In this document: piece by piece, positions 1-6,092 of the stretch
Position numbering within the stretch: position 1 is the first letter of the stretch
How the letters are laid out: every line of letters begins with the position of its first letter
NCBI GenBank assembly: GCA_024763135.1
Contig: JANTGD010000139.1
Coordinates: 1-8,489, forward strand
Direction: 5' to 3'
DNA: 8,489 nucleotides
Source: Thiotrichales bacterium
Lineage (GTDB): Bacteria > Pseudomonadota > Gammaproteobacteria > UWMA-0217
Program-made: the position numbers and the translations under genes
The notes under the pieces: generated by a model
Database searches by the model: none
The model's input: the letters and a program-made list of their open reading frames with translations, nothing else
Told to the model about the DNA's origin: nothing

Positions 1-65
1 AGGTAGTCGGACAGACTCGCCTCCTCCTCCCGGTAAATCATCATTTTATCTGCTTGTTCACTCAT
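1..65 (-). CDS. N-terminus of probable Wzz/chain-length determinant protein (partial)
   Basis: Reading leftward from an ATG at 65-63, the frame stays open to the window edge: 21 codons, beginning MSEQADKMMIYREEE and continuing ASLSDYL. The acidic, soluble N-terminus ending in a D-Y-L stretch is what precedes the first transmembrane helix in many Wzz/GumC-type polysaccharide copolymerases and tyrosine autokinases, but no helix is visible here. The main argument is position. The gene follows an export lipoprotein gene and an outer-membrane barrel gene on the same strand, where export operons usually carry the inner-membrane chain-length regulator. A GGGTGA about 8 bases upstream of the ATG is a mediocre ribosome site. 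An unrelated cytoplasmic protein of the same operon cannot be excluded. Confidence 0.5.
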   Translation of the reverse strand, partial: MSEQADKMMIYREEEASLSDY

Positions 66-245
66 AAATCGTCACCCAATATATTACTAAAAATTTTGCA
101 ACCACTCAGATTAGTCGTCCTTTATCCTATATCTGCTTTTCTTTTCGATGGCTTTGTTATGCACTGCGCATACTCATCTATTTCGCGCGAAAACATCCGG
201 ATGTGGGCCGAAATAATACTCTGTTATGCAGTCACAAATAGCCCG
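66..245. other. AT-rich intergenic gap inside the export operon
   Basis: This is 180 bases between the beta-barrel gene and the next minus-strand gene, much longer than the 26-base gap upstream of the barrel start. It holds two abutting palindromes (181-204) and a direct repeat TGTTATGCA(C/G)T at 155-165 and 222-232, on either side of the palindromes. A small plus-strand reading frame here has no ribosome site or recognisable product. The gap could hold a second promoter or an attenuator for the chain-length gene. Confidence 0.5.
181..204. repeat. Two abutting perfect 12-bp palindromes
   Basis: TTTCGCGCGAAA (181-192) is directly followed by ACATCCGGATGT (193-204). Each is perfectly self-complementary. 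They lie 116 bases upstream of the start of the minus-strand gene at 65. Their size and symmetry fit dimeric regulator sites, but no regulator is identified and chance is possible. Confidence 0.4.
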
Positions 246-1403
246 TTATAAATACTTTTCTTGTGGTTTAAATACATAATCAATGAAGACTTCATTTTTC
301 GGAATATCCCCCAAAAACTGCGTCTGCTTGTCCATTGAATGTCTGTAGGAAAGCACAAGGGAAGAATTCAATGATATTTTCCAGTCAATTCTTGGTTGGA
401 GACTGTAGTACTCCCTCGTCAACGTTTCAGGACTATTATTGTCTAGCTGTGTTCTTTTCAGATAGTAAACATCCAAACCCCATCTAAACGTGTCAAAGGC
501 TCTTCCGGAGACACTGAACTTTACTTCATTATCATCAAAAACCTCACCCGTACCACTTGGCCGTACTGCCTTAGTATAGGATGTCAGCACTCTTACAAGT
601 TCGTCGGTGTAGCTAAGATAACCGGTTGATTTTGCAGCCGTGTTTGTAGTTTTCTTCCCTTCGATCGTAGAATCGGTTACCTGACCACCGGCCGATAGGC
701 CCGCCTTAATTTTTTCGCTGATAGCATAATCGAAGCCAAGGGATCCGGATGAGGTTGCGGCACTTGAATCCCGGGAAAAGGACTTATAGCGTGAGTACCC
801 TGTCCCTAACCATACGTCAAGATTTTCGCTATAGTTTCTCGTTCCTGTTAATGCGGCCGATTGGTCATTGTAGTCATACAATCCAAACTGTTCAGCATTA
901 TCGTAATCGACACCGGTAAAATTATAGGTTACCTGTACATCGCTCACTTCGGACAAACGATACTGCCAACTTGGACTCATATTGACTAACACACGATGCT
1001 TATCGGCTGTTGTAATCCCTGTATCGGTGATTTCCGATCTGCGAATCGATTCGTTATTTATTTTGGCTTTGAATCCGAGTATTGATCGATCTGAAAAACT
1101 TTTAGCAAAGACAGTCAAATCCTGATTAAACGAGTCACGATCTGAATCATCCTGCGATTTGTGATAACCGAGACGTGGAACAATTTTCGCTTCGACTGAT
1201 TCGGAAAGGTTACTTAGTGTAAATCCAACGCCTAAGTTCACTGCAGTATCAGATTGCTTATCATCGACTGAGGAATTAATGTTATCCGTCGTTTCGATTC
1301 CTGTTTCTACAAAAGGCTGGAATGATTGTGCGCCATAAACAGTACCGAAAGGCACCAATAAAAGTGTTGCCAGCGTACACTTCGGCCGCGGTGTGAGCTT
1401 CAT
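246..1403 (-). CDS. Outer-membrane beta-barrel protein of exopolysaccharide export locus
   Basis: The protein is about 385 residues. It starts MKLTPRPKCTLATLLLVPFG, a typical Sec signal peptide, probably cleaved after TVYG. The rest is a run of amphipathic strands rich in alternating polar and hydrophobic residues, with Tyr and Ser at strand ends (for example VLVNMSPSWQYRLSEV and TRNYSENLDVWLGTGYSRY). It ends in EVFIDYVFK plus five residues. This fits the putative beta-barrel porin 2 class, to which the EpsL/VpsM-type proteins of polysaccharide loci belong. The start at 1403 is chosen because GAGGAAGAGAAG lies about 7 bases upstream. An in-frame ATG at 1424, five bases after the preceding stop, has no ribosome site. 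The gene follows the Wza-like gene closely and is surely cotranscribed. It looks more AT-rich than its upstream neighbour. A role in polymer passage or anchoring is inferred from context. Confidence 0.78.
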   Translation of the reverse strand: MKLTPRPKCTLATLLLVPFGTVYGAQSFQPFVETGIETTDNINSSVDDKQSDTAVNLGVGFTLSNLSESVEAKIVPRLGYHKSQDDSDRDSFNQDLTVFAKSFSDRSILGFKAKINNESIRRSEITDTGITTADKHRVLVNMSPSWQYRLSEVSDVQVTYNFTGVDYDNAEQFGLYDYNDQSAALTGTRNYSENLDVWLGTGYSRYKSFSRDSSAATSSGSLGFDYAISEKIKAGLSAGGQVTDSTIEGKKTTNTAAKSTGYLSYTDELVRVLTSYTKAVRPSGTGEVFDDNEVKFSVSGRAFDTFRWGLDVYYLKRTQLDNNSPETLTREYYSLQPRIDWKISLNSSLVLSYRHSMDKQTQFLGDIPKNEVFIDYVFKPQEKYL

Positions 1404-1429
1404 ACTCAAACTTCTCTTCCTCATCGCTG

Positions 1430-2077
1430 TTATGGGACGATGACCGTGTCACCACTCATTAAAACTATATTCTTATCCAAGCCCTTACCACGCATGACTT
1501 TGCCATAGTCAAAAGGAATCACGGTTTCCTGCCCCGTTACCTTGTCTCTTCGTATGACTTTTATCTTGCTTCGATTGGCAAATGCCGTAATGCCTCCGGC
1601 CATACTCAGGGCTTGCAATACGGAGGTGCCACCTGTCAACACGTATTCCCCAGGATTTTTAACCTGGCCAAGGACAAACACCTTGTTTCCCACGACTTCT
1701 TGCACTGTGACCGAAACTTCTGGCTCAGAGATGTAGCGAGTCAGTCCTGCCGCGATATCTTGCTGTAGCTGTGCGACGGATCGCCCGCCTGCCTGCAGGT
1801 CTCCCACCAATGGAAAGGTGATTCCGCCGTCAGGTCTGACAACGACTTCTTTTTGTAGATCTTCTTCTCCGTAGACAGAAATCGCTAGTTTGTCACCCGG
1901 CTGTATCTGGTAGGCAGCACGCATCTGTTCGGCATACGCACTCAATTCAGTGCCTGCATCGGCATTTGCAGACGCTTCATCAGGCTGCGCTTTTTTCGGC
2001 GCCGAGCCACATGCGACGATCAGTATGCTGATAACGGCAGCCAGTACCAGTAGTAAGCAACGCCGAATGATCTTCAT
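1430..2077 (-). CDS. Polysaccharide export outer-membrane lipoprotein, Wza/BexD family
   Basis: From the ATG at 2077 the product is 215 residues. It begins MKIIRRCLLLVLAAVISILI followed by VAC, a lipoprotein signal with the lipidated Cys at position 23. Residues about 53-128 form the polysaccharide export domain (YQIQPGDKLAISVYGEEDL, then VRPDGGITFPLVGDLQAGG). Residues about 133-185 form one SLBB domain (VFVLGQVKNPGEYVLTGG), and the protein ends SGDTVIVP. Family members form the outer-membrane exit ring for capsule or exopolysaccharide. At 215 residues it is well short of E. coli Wza (379) and resembles the short single-SLBB class found in EPS and PEP-CTERM-type loci. Start choice: an upstream in-frame ATG at 2137 would bury the signal peptide behind 20 polar residues, whereas AGAGGA lies about 10 bases before 2077. 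It is the first gene of the minus-strand operon seen here. Confidence 0.9.
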   Translation of the reverse strand: MKIIRRCLLLVLAAVISILIVACGSAPKKAQPDEASANADAGTELSAYAEQMRAAYQIQPGDKLAISVYGEEDLQKEVVVRPDGGITFPLVGDLQAGGRSVAQLQQDIAAGLTRYISEPEVSVTVQEVVGNKVFVLGQVKNPGEYVLTGGTSVLQALSMAGGITAFANRSKIKVIRRDKVTGQETVIPFDYGKVMRGKGLDKNIVLMSGDTVIVP

Positions 2078-2561
2078 CTGTTTGTATTCCTCTATGTTAT
2101 TAGTCATTGCAAATTCGTCTCTTCTCCAGCGAATCATTATCGAGATCTCTGCCTCTGTTCTCAGGTGCCGATGCTATCAGCCCCCCCTTACAACGAATAT
2201 CTCCTGGTTCACAGTTTTCCGACATCGTTTAGTGACACACATCAACCCCCTTGCCATCAGAACCTGCTGATTTGAATAGAAAAATCGACACGCTCACCAA
2301 AACAATGAACATTCCCGTTTTCCGGGTTAGCGCTTTAGTTCTCATTCCGCCCAAAAAGTTTCTGCCCCACGCGACTCATTGCTGTGCTTCGTGATCCAAG
2401 CCACATAGGGGGGTACCTAAACAACTCCAACAGGCAATGACCAACGGGACCGATTCGTATCTGTTGTGGAGCAGGCCTTGTCCAGGACAGGTCGGGCTAA
2501 TCTCGCTTTATTTCTCTGCTAAACTGTCACTCCTTTATAAGATTAAGAGTGGCAAACAACG
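2078..2561. promoter_or_regulatory. Divergent intergenic region between export operon and dehydrogenase gene
   Basis: These 484 bases separate two divergent genes and must hold both promoters. On the minus strand, CTGAGA, 17 bases, then GATAAT (within about 2133-2161) is a possible sigma-70 promoter for the export operon, with a weak -35. On the plus side, TTTATAAG at about 2533 could be a -10 for the dehydrogenase gene, with no clear -35. No sigma-54 site, riboswitch or conserved protein was recognised. The reading frame at 1950-2270 plus is antisense to the lipoprotein gene and is not a gene. Confidence 0.35.
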
Positions 2562-3338
2562 GTGGATATCAGCCAATTTCAGCCGGAGAGCAACTCACTG
2601 ACAGACCAGCGCATCCTGATCAGTGGCGCAGCAGCAGGGATTGGGCGAGCACTGGCGCTCGCCTGTGGAAAACTGGGTGCAACGGTGATACTTCTCGATA
2701 AACACGTGGCCGGCTTGGAAGCGGTGTATGATGAAATCGAAGCCGCCGGCGGTCCACAGCCTGCGATCTATCCTCTGGATCTGAGTCAATCGGGCCTCGA
2801 GCATTATCAGGAACTCGCCAAAGTCATCGAAACTCAGCTTGGAGGGCTGGATGGCCTGGTCAACAATGCGGGCTATCTTGGCGCGTACTCACCTTTTGAA
2901 TTGTACGATATCGACCTGTATCTCGATGTGATGGCAGTCAATCTGCATGCCCCGTTTTTGTTGACACAGTCTTGTTTACCACTGCTCAGGCGCGCCGATG
3001 CAGGCACCATCGTATTCTCCACACACGATCAGCTTCGTCCCTATGCGGGCGGCTTTGGCATGGCCAAGGCTGGCCTGCAGGCAATGATGGAGATACTCGC
3101 GCGTGAGCTCGAAGGTGATACAGCCATCCGCGTAAATGCGGTTGATGCGGGAATCGTCAATACCGCCATGCGACGCAGCGCTTACCCTGGAGAAGACTGG
3201 CGCGAGTTACCTACCGCTGAACAAGTAATTGCCCCATACCTTTACTTTCTCAGCCCAGACAGTCACGGTGTCACCGGTGTGAACTATCAGATCGCACAGC
3301 CCAATGACCTCCAAGCGCAGAATAATTCGGACGCATAA
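2562..3338 (+). CDS. YciK-like short-chain dehydrogenase with altered catalytic residues
   Basis: The product is 258 residues from a GTG start. Its N-terminus (QFQPESNSLTDQRILISGA) lines up with the YciK N-terminus, which supports the start although no strong ribosome site is seen. Rossmann features are present: SGAAAGIG at 21-28 for the dinucleotide, NNAG at 101-104 and the structural Asn at 127. The tail, AYPGEDWRELPTAEQVIAPY then LYFLSPDSHGVTG, is YciK-like. The catalytic region is abnormal. The YxxxK motif reads F-G-M-A-K (F165, K169), and the segment that normally reads FTSSSVG reads FSTHDQL, with His or Thr where the catalytic Ser is expected and about three residues missing. The later NPG motif is DAG (195-197). 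NAD(P) binding is likely, but ordinary Ser-Tyr-Lys oxidoreduction is doubtful, so a regulatory or binding role is possible. It is monocistronic and converges on the adaptor gene. Confidence 0.85.
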   Translation: MDISQFQPESNSLTDQRILISGAAAGIGRALALACGKLGATVILLDKHVAGLEAVYDEIEAAGGPQPAIYPLDLSQSGLEHYQELAKVIETQLGGLDGLVNNAGYLGAYSPFELYDIDLYLDVMAVNLHAPFLLTQSCLPLLRRADAGTIVFSTHDQLRPYAGGFGMAKAGLQAMMEILARELEGDTAIRVNAVDAGIVNTAMRRSAYPGEDWRELPTAEQVIAPYLYFLSPDSHGVTGVNYQIAQPNDLQAQNNSDA

Positions 3339-3362
3339 CCAACTCTGCACTACCGGGTGTCT

Positions 3363-3417
3363 CTAAGGAAGCTCTGATCAATTCGTAACACGGCAGAATA
3401 AATCAGAGCTTCCCTAA
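3363..3417. repeat. Miniature palindromic element A, short copy, with CTAA flanks
   Basis: A 47-bp core (3367-3413) is flanked on both sides by CTAA. The arms GGAAGCTCTGATCAATTC and GAATAAATCAGAGCTTCC pair at 16 of 18 positions. The same ends bound a 160-bp copy at 7135-7294. This copy equals that one minus the 113 bp corresponding to 7164-7276. Inverted ends plus a YTAR-type 4-bp duplication fit a miniature element mobilised by an IS5-group transposase; that family link is inference. Confidence 0.75.
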
Positions 3418-3435
3418 AAACACTTGAGTGTTTTT
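3416..3435. terminator. Possible bidirectional terminator hairpin
   Basis: AAAAACACT and AGTGTTTTT form a perfect 9-bp stem around TG, so a T-run follows the stem on either strand. It lies between convergent genes ending at 3338 and 3613, directly after element A. Each arm has only two C/G bases after the A-run, so the stem is weak. The remaining bases to 3612 hold nothing recognisable. Confidence 0.4.
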
Positions 3436-3612
3436 CTATGCCAAACACAATGACGCGGCACGCTGGAGTGTGATCGGGATCGAGGTATTTAGATATGCAC
3501 AGCAGCCCTCTGTTCACAATCTGCAGCCAAACGGGCGCGCAAATGCGGTACTTACCTATTGACACGAGCGTACTGAGTCGTGACTTGGACACTCCAGAGT
3601 AACCAAACAAGC

Positions 3613-4581
3613 TTACTCTTCAAGTAAATCGGGCCGAGTCGCCTGGGCATCAAACCTGATAAACAAACGCCCCTGTGCGGCGGCTGGCAACTTAGCCAGC
3701 TGTGCTTGTTGGATGGGTGGAAGCAAACGCAAACGAAGGCGATGGGAGACTGTGAGCACTCCATCGTGTTCTTCAATCAATGGATAGTCGGCCCGTTCCC
3801 AACTCGGCTCGGGCACGATTTCGGCCGACAGCGTGGTATGCTCCAAGTCATCCAGCTTCACAAGGAAACGCGTATCAGGGCCGATTCTCGACCAAGCCTC
3901 CGCCGGTACCCACGCGCTTACCCATAACGTGCTGCGATCCTCCAACAACATAAGCGTATCGCCTTTTGCCACCGTTACGCCTTCTTTGGCAAGACGCAGC
4001 ACAACGCGCCCGGGCACACCTGCCGGCACCACATAAAAAGACAATTCCGCTTGCAAGGCTTGCACGTCCTTGCCGGCCTGCGTCACCCCGGCGAGGGCTG
4101 CCTCAACCTGCGCCCAGGCTTCTGCCACTTTGGCCTGTGCCACCTCATAGTGTGCAATTTCCCGATCGAGCTGTTCCTGCGTGACTGAAAACCGCTTCCG
4201 CAGATCCCGAGTCCGCTGCAGTTCCAGCGCCACCACCTCTGCTTCTTTCTGGGTTTGCAAGTGCTGCGCTCGCAATACCTTGACCTGCTGTTTGCGCTGT
4301 TGCAACAGCGCCTCGGCAGATTCAATCTGCGCACGGAGCACACGCGCATCGTAGGAAGCCACGATTGTGCCGGGGCTGACTTGATCCGCTTCTTCCACGG
4401 AAATGTGATACAGCCGTCCCGTCATCGGTGCCACCACTTTCGCAATACCTGGCTCTAACACCATTGGGACGGCGACCTCCACGGGCGGGGAGACCTCTTT
4501 TCGCTCAAAAAACCAACGCGCCTGCGCAACAGGCCCGAGAAAGCCGAAGATCAACATCCACAGCAATACAACTTTTTTCAT
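3613..4581 (-). CDS. HlyD-type periplasmic adaptor (membrane fusion) protein
   Basis: The protein is 322 residues. It starts with a Sec signal peptide (MKKVVLLWMLIFGFLGPVAQA, cut after A21), so it is periplasmic and not anchored by an uncleaved helix. The first half-lipoyl segment is at about 48-82 (APMTGRLYHISVEEADQVSP). A long Gln/Glu/Ala-rich coiled-coil hairpin spans about 82-182. The second half-lipoyl segment is at about 184-215 (VPGRVVLRLAKEGVTVAKGD), and a beta-barrel domain at about 216-310 follows. This is the adaptor layout that bridges an inner-membrane transporter to an outer-membrane channel. No transporter or TolC-like gene adjoins it, so its partner must be encoded elsewhere or it serves another role. 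It lies 48 bases downstream of the AhpD-like gene on the same strand, probably cotranscribed. No convincing ribosome site precedes the ATG. Confidence 0.85.
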   Translation of the reverse strand: MKKVVLLWMLIFGFLGPVAQARWFFERKEVSPPVEVAVPMVLEPGIAKVVAPMTGRLYHISVEEADQVSPGTIVASYDARVLRAQIESAEALLQQRKQQVKVLRAQHLQTQKEAEVVALELQRTRDLRKRFSVTQEQLDREIAHYEVAQAKVAEAWAQVEAALAGVTQAGKDVQALQAELSFYVVPAGVPGRVVLRLAKEGVTVAKGDTLMLLEDRSTLWVSAWVPAEAWSRIGPDTRFLVKLDDLEHTTLSAEIVPEPSWERADYPLIEEHDGVLTVSHRLRLRLLPPIQQAQLAKLPAAAQGRLFIRFDAQATRPDLLEE

Positions 4582-4629
4582 AGCAAACGATCAATCATAC
4601 TTACTTTATGCACGAGCATATACGGGTGG

Positions 4630-5208
4630 CTAAGGTGTCAAACCGGCAGCCTTGCTCGCACCCTGAATCTCGGCGACAACCTTCGGTATCTGCGACAATG
4701 CAGGTGCGCCATCCATGAGTAGCGCGATCGGTAACACTTCGAACACTTGCTCGACGGATGCACCGCAACGCAGTGCGTTGTGAACATGGAGTTCAATCAA
4801 CTCCCCCCGCTGTTTAACCACCGCCATCCCCAGGCCGATCAACTCGCGATAGTCCGCCGCAATCGGCCCCTGAAGCAGCACGAATTCGTGCCAGGAATCT
4901 TTCCATGCGTCAAACAAGTCACCCGCGTGATCCGGGCAGGCATGAAAGTACAATACGATCTTGCGTACCATCGCGATATCCTCGTCGGTGGCACCCAATT
5001 TGCGCGCATCACTGGTGTGAATACGGATACAGCGATTACAGTCTTTCACCAGCGCAATGCCCAATGTAATCAGCTCCTTCGGCAGGCGTTCAATCTCCCC
5101 CTTTTTGGTGCTCTCCTGGGAGAGTTCTCCCATGATTTCAAAAAACTCGGCCAATCCATATGAACGTGCCTGTTTCATCGATTCCATGAATGATATCGAG
5201 GTACTCAT
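4630..5208 (-). CDS. AhpD-like protein with tandem carboxymuconolactone decarboxylase domains
   Basis: The product is 192 residues, with two copies of the all-helical CMD/AhpD domain. The first (about 41-83) keeps the redox set E45-x11-C57-x2-C60-x3-H64, the same spacing as Glu118/Cys130/Cys133/His137 of mycobacterial AhpD, so thiol-disulfide or peroxidase-type chemistry is plausible. The second (about 118-160, RELIGLGMAVVKQRGELIEL then HVHNALRCGAS) keeps E122 and H141, but the two Cys positions are R134 and L137, so it is probably inactive and structural. H89, C91 and H94 sit in the linker. There is no signal peptide, so it is likely cytoplasmic. GAGAGG about 9 bases upstream of the ATG is the ribosome site. 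It is the first gene of a two-gene unit with the periplasmic adaptor; the functional link between them is unknown. Confidence 0.85.
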   Translation of the reverse strand: MSTSISFMESMKQARSYGLAEFFEIMGELSQESTKKGEIERLPKELITLGIALVKDCNRCIRIHTSDARKLGATDEDIAMVRKIVLYFHACPDHAGDLFDAWKDSWHEFVLLQGPIAADYRELIGLGMAVVKQRGELIELHVHNALRCGASVEQVFEVLPIALLMDGAPALSQIPKVVAEIQGASKAAGLTP

Positions 5209-5285
5209 TATCTATTGCCTCTCTCCAATACTATTTTTTACTCAAGTTACGGAGTTTAAATATCATTACGCACTGAATTAGAGCG
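5209..5285 (-). promoter_or_regulatory. Upstream region of the CMD/adaptor unit
   Basis: This short AT-rich stretch lies upstream of the minus-strand unit. On the minus strand it contains TTCAGT, TATTTA and TAGTAT, any of which could belong to a sigma-70 promoter, but no pair fits well at 16-18 bases. The location is expected; the exact promoter is not resolved. Confidence 0.25.
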
Positions 5286-5390
5286 TCCCTTCTCCCTCGG
5301 GGAGAAGGACAGGATGAGGGAATGCATGCAATCAAAGCATTCAGGCTTAAAATCCCCTCACCCCAACCCTCTCCCTGGGGGAGAGGGGGC
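5286..5390. repeat. Paired CCCTCTCCC/GGGAGAGGG intergenic hairpin repeat
   Basis: Two perfect 9-bp stems with 3-base loops are present: CCTTCTCCC-TCG-GGGAGAAGG (5288-5308) and CCCTCTCCC-TGG-GGGAGAGGG (5367-5387). Each is part of an arm of about 33 bases (5288-5320 and 5354-5387) carrying the TGAGGG or CCCTCA extension. The arms are inverted copies of each other, about 25 of 33 identical, so the whole can fold into one long stem. This is the kind of repeat often seen between genes in proteobacteria. It may protect or end the flanking transcripts. Confidence 0.75.
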
Positions 5391-5544
5391 TACGAACTCC
5401 GAAACTCGAGTTTTTTAGAACCCAGCGCGCACCTTATCACTAAAGGGCAACGCGCTTCATACCAATTGGGTAACGACTCAGCGAATTGCTAAACCATGAA
5501 GTCACTGTTCAGATTGCCCCTGTAATGGACAGTCTCCCAAAGAC
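5391..5544. other. Intergenic stretch without recognised content
   Basis: I see no gene, RNA or strong signal here. The only structure is AACTCGAGTT running into a T-run (5404-5416), too short to call a terminator. Confidence 0.5.
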
Positions 5545-5690
5545 TTAACAGGCTGTTGAAAAACTCTCAGCTAGCACGATCCAGCGTTAATTGTGGCTCA
5601 AAATGCTCATTTACTGCATGTAAACTGCGCTTTTTCTCCAGATTTTGCGCCGCAAGATGCCGTGATACGAATTGATCAGAGCTTGCTTAA
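5545..5690. repeat. Hybrid miniature element (B end joined to A end) with TTAA flanks
   Basis: A 138-bp core (5549-5686) sits between TTAA at 5545-5548 and TTAA at 5687-5690. Bases 5549-5648 match the reverse complement of 7337-7436 at 94 of 100 positions (element B). Bases 5649-5686 match the reverse complement of the outer part of element A (7135-7172) at 32 of 38. The join is at ATTTTGC, which occurs on the minus strand in both A (7173-7179) and B (7337-7343). The copy therefore equals the right-hand composite, inverted and lacking 164 bp. Confidence 0.8.
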
Positions 5691-6092
5691 AACAGTCCTT
5701 AGTAATGCCTTCTCGTGTTCAGCGCCACTCCCTCACCATGGATATAACTTTTGACCTATCCCGATTTCTGAGGTTAAGCCTCAGGCATAGAGCGACAGCC
5801 CAATATTCAAACACGCTCGAGCAGACTAGTATCAGCAACAAATCCAAGAAGGCCAAGTACTTTCTGGATAGCGCAGACGCGCCGACTCGGCCCCACACCG
5901 ACAAGACGTTCTTAAGACAACAGGGCAGTCGCTCAGCAGACCTGAAACTGATCGCGTCGTTCTCGGTCACGGTGCGCAAATGTGAAAACGACGAAAGGTG
6001 AGCCGAAGTCGCCAGAACCACGTCGTTACATGACAGATAACAAGCACATGATTGGTCAAATATACGGTTATTTCTGATTCTGGAGGATCACT
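5691..6092. promoter_or_regulatory. Upstream region of the Gly-rich gene
   Basis: These 402 bases hold the untranslated region and promoter of the gene at 6093. CTGAGG-TTAAG-CCTCAG (5767-5783) is a 6-bp hairpin. TTGACC about 15 bases before that hairpin is a good -35 hexamer, but TTAAGC at the right spacing is a poor -10. Nearer the gene, AAATATACG (about 6058-6066) could be a -10 without a clear -35. GGAGGA at 6082-6087, five bases before the ATG, is a strong ribosome site. Reading frames on both strands here have unlikely composition and no ribosome sites, and are not called. Confidence 0.35.

Noticed and set aside
3350..3610. A minus-strand 86-codon frame just after the adaptor gene.
   Set aside because: It has a TTG start without a ribosome site, runs into the miniature element A, and has no recognisable domain.
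4747..5163. A 138-codon plus-strand frame opposite the AhpD-like gene.
   Set aside because: It is antisense to a gene with clear catalytic motifs, and its own sequence shows no domain or start signal.
5400..5416. AACTCGAGTT followed by a T-run, considered as a terminator.
   Set aside because: The palindrome has no loop and a stem of only five bases, too weak to call.
5672..6021. Open frames of about 100 codons on both strands upstream of the Gly-rich gene, one with a hydrophobic stretch.
   Set aside because: They overlap each other, lack ribosome sites, one starts inside the hybrid element, and their composition is not protein-like.
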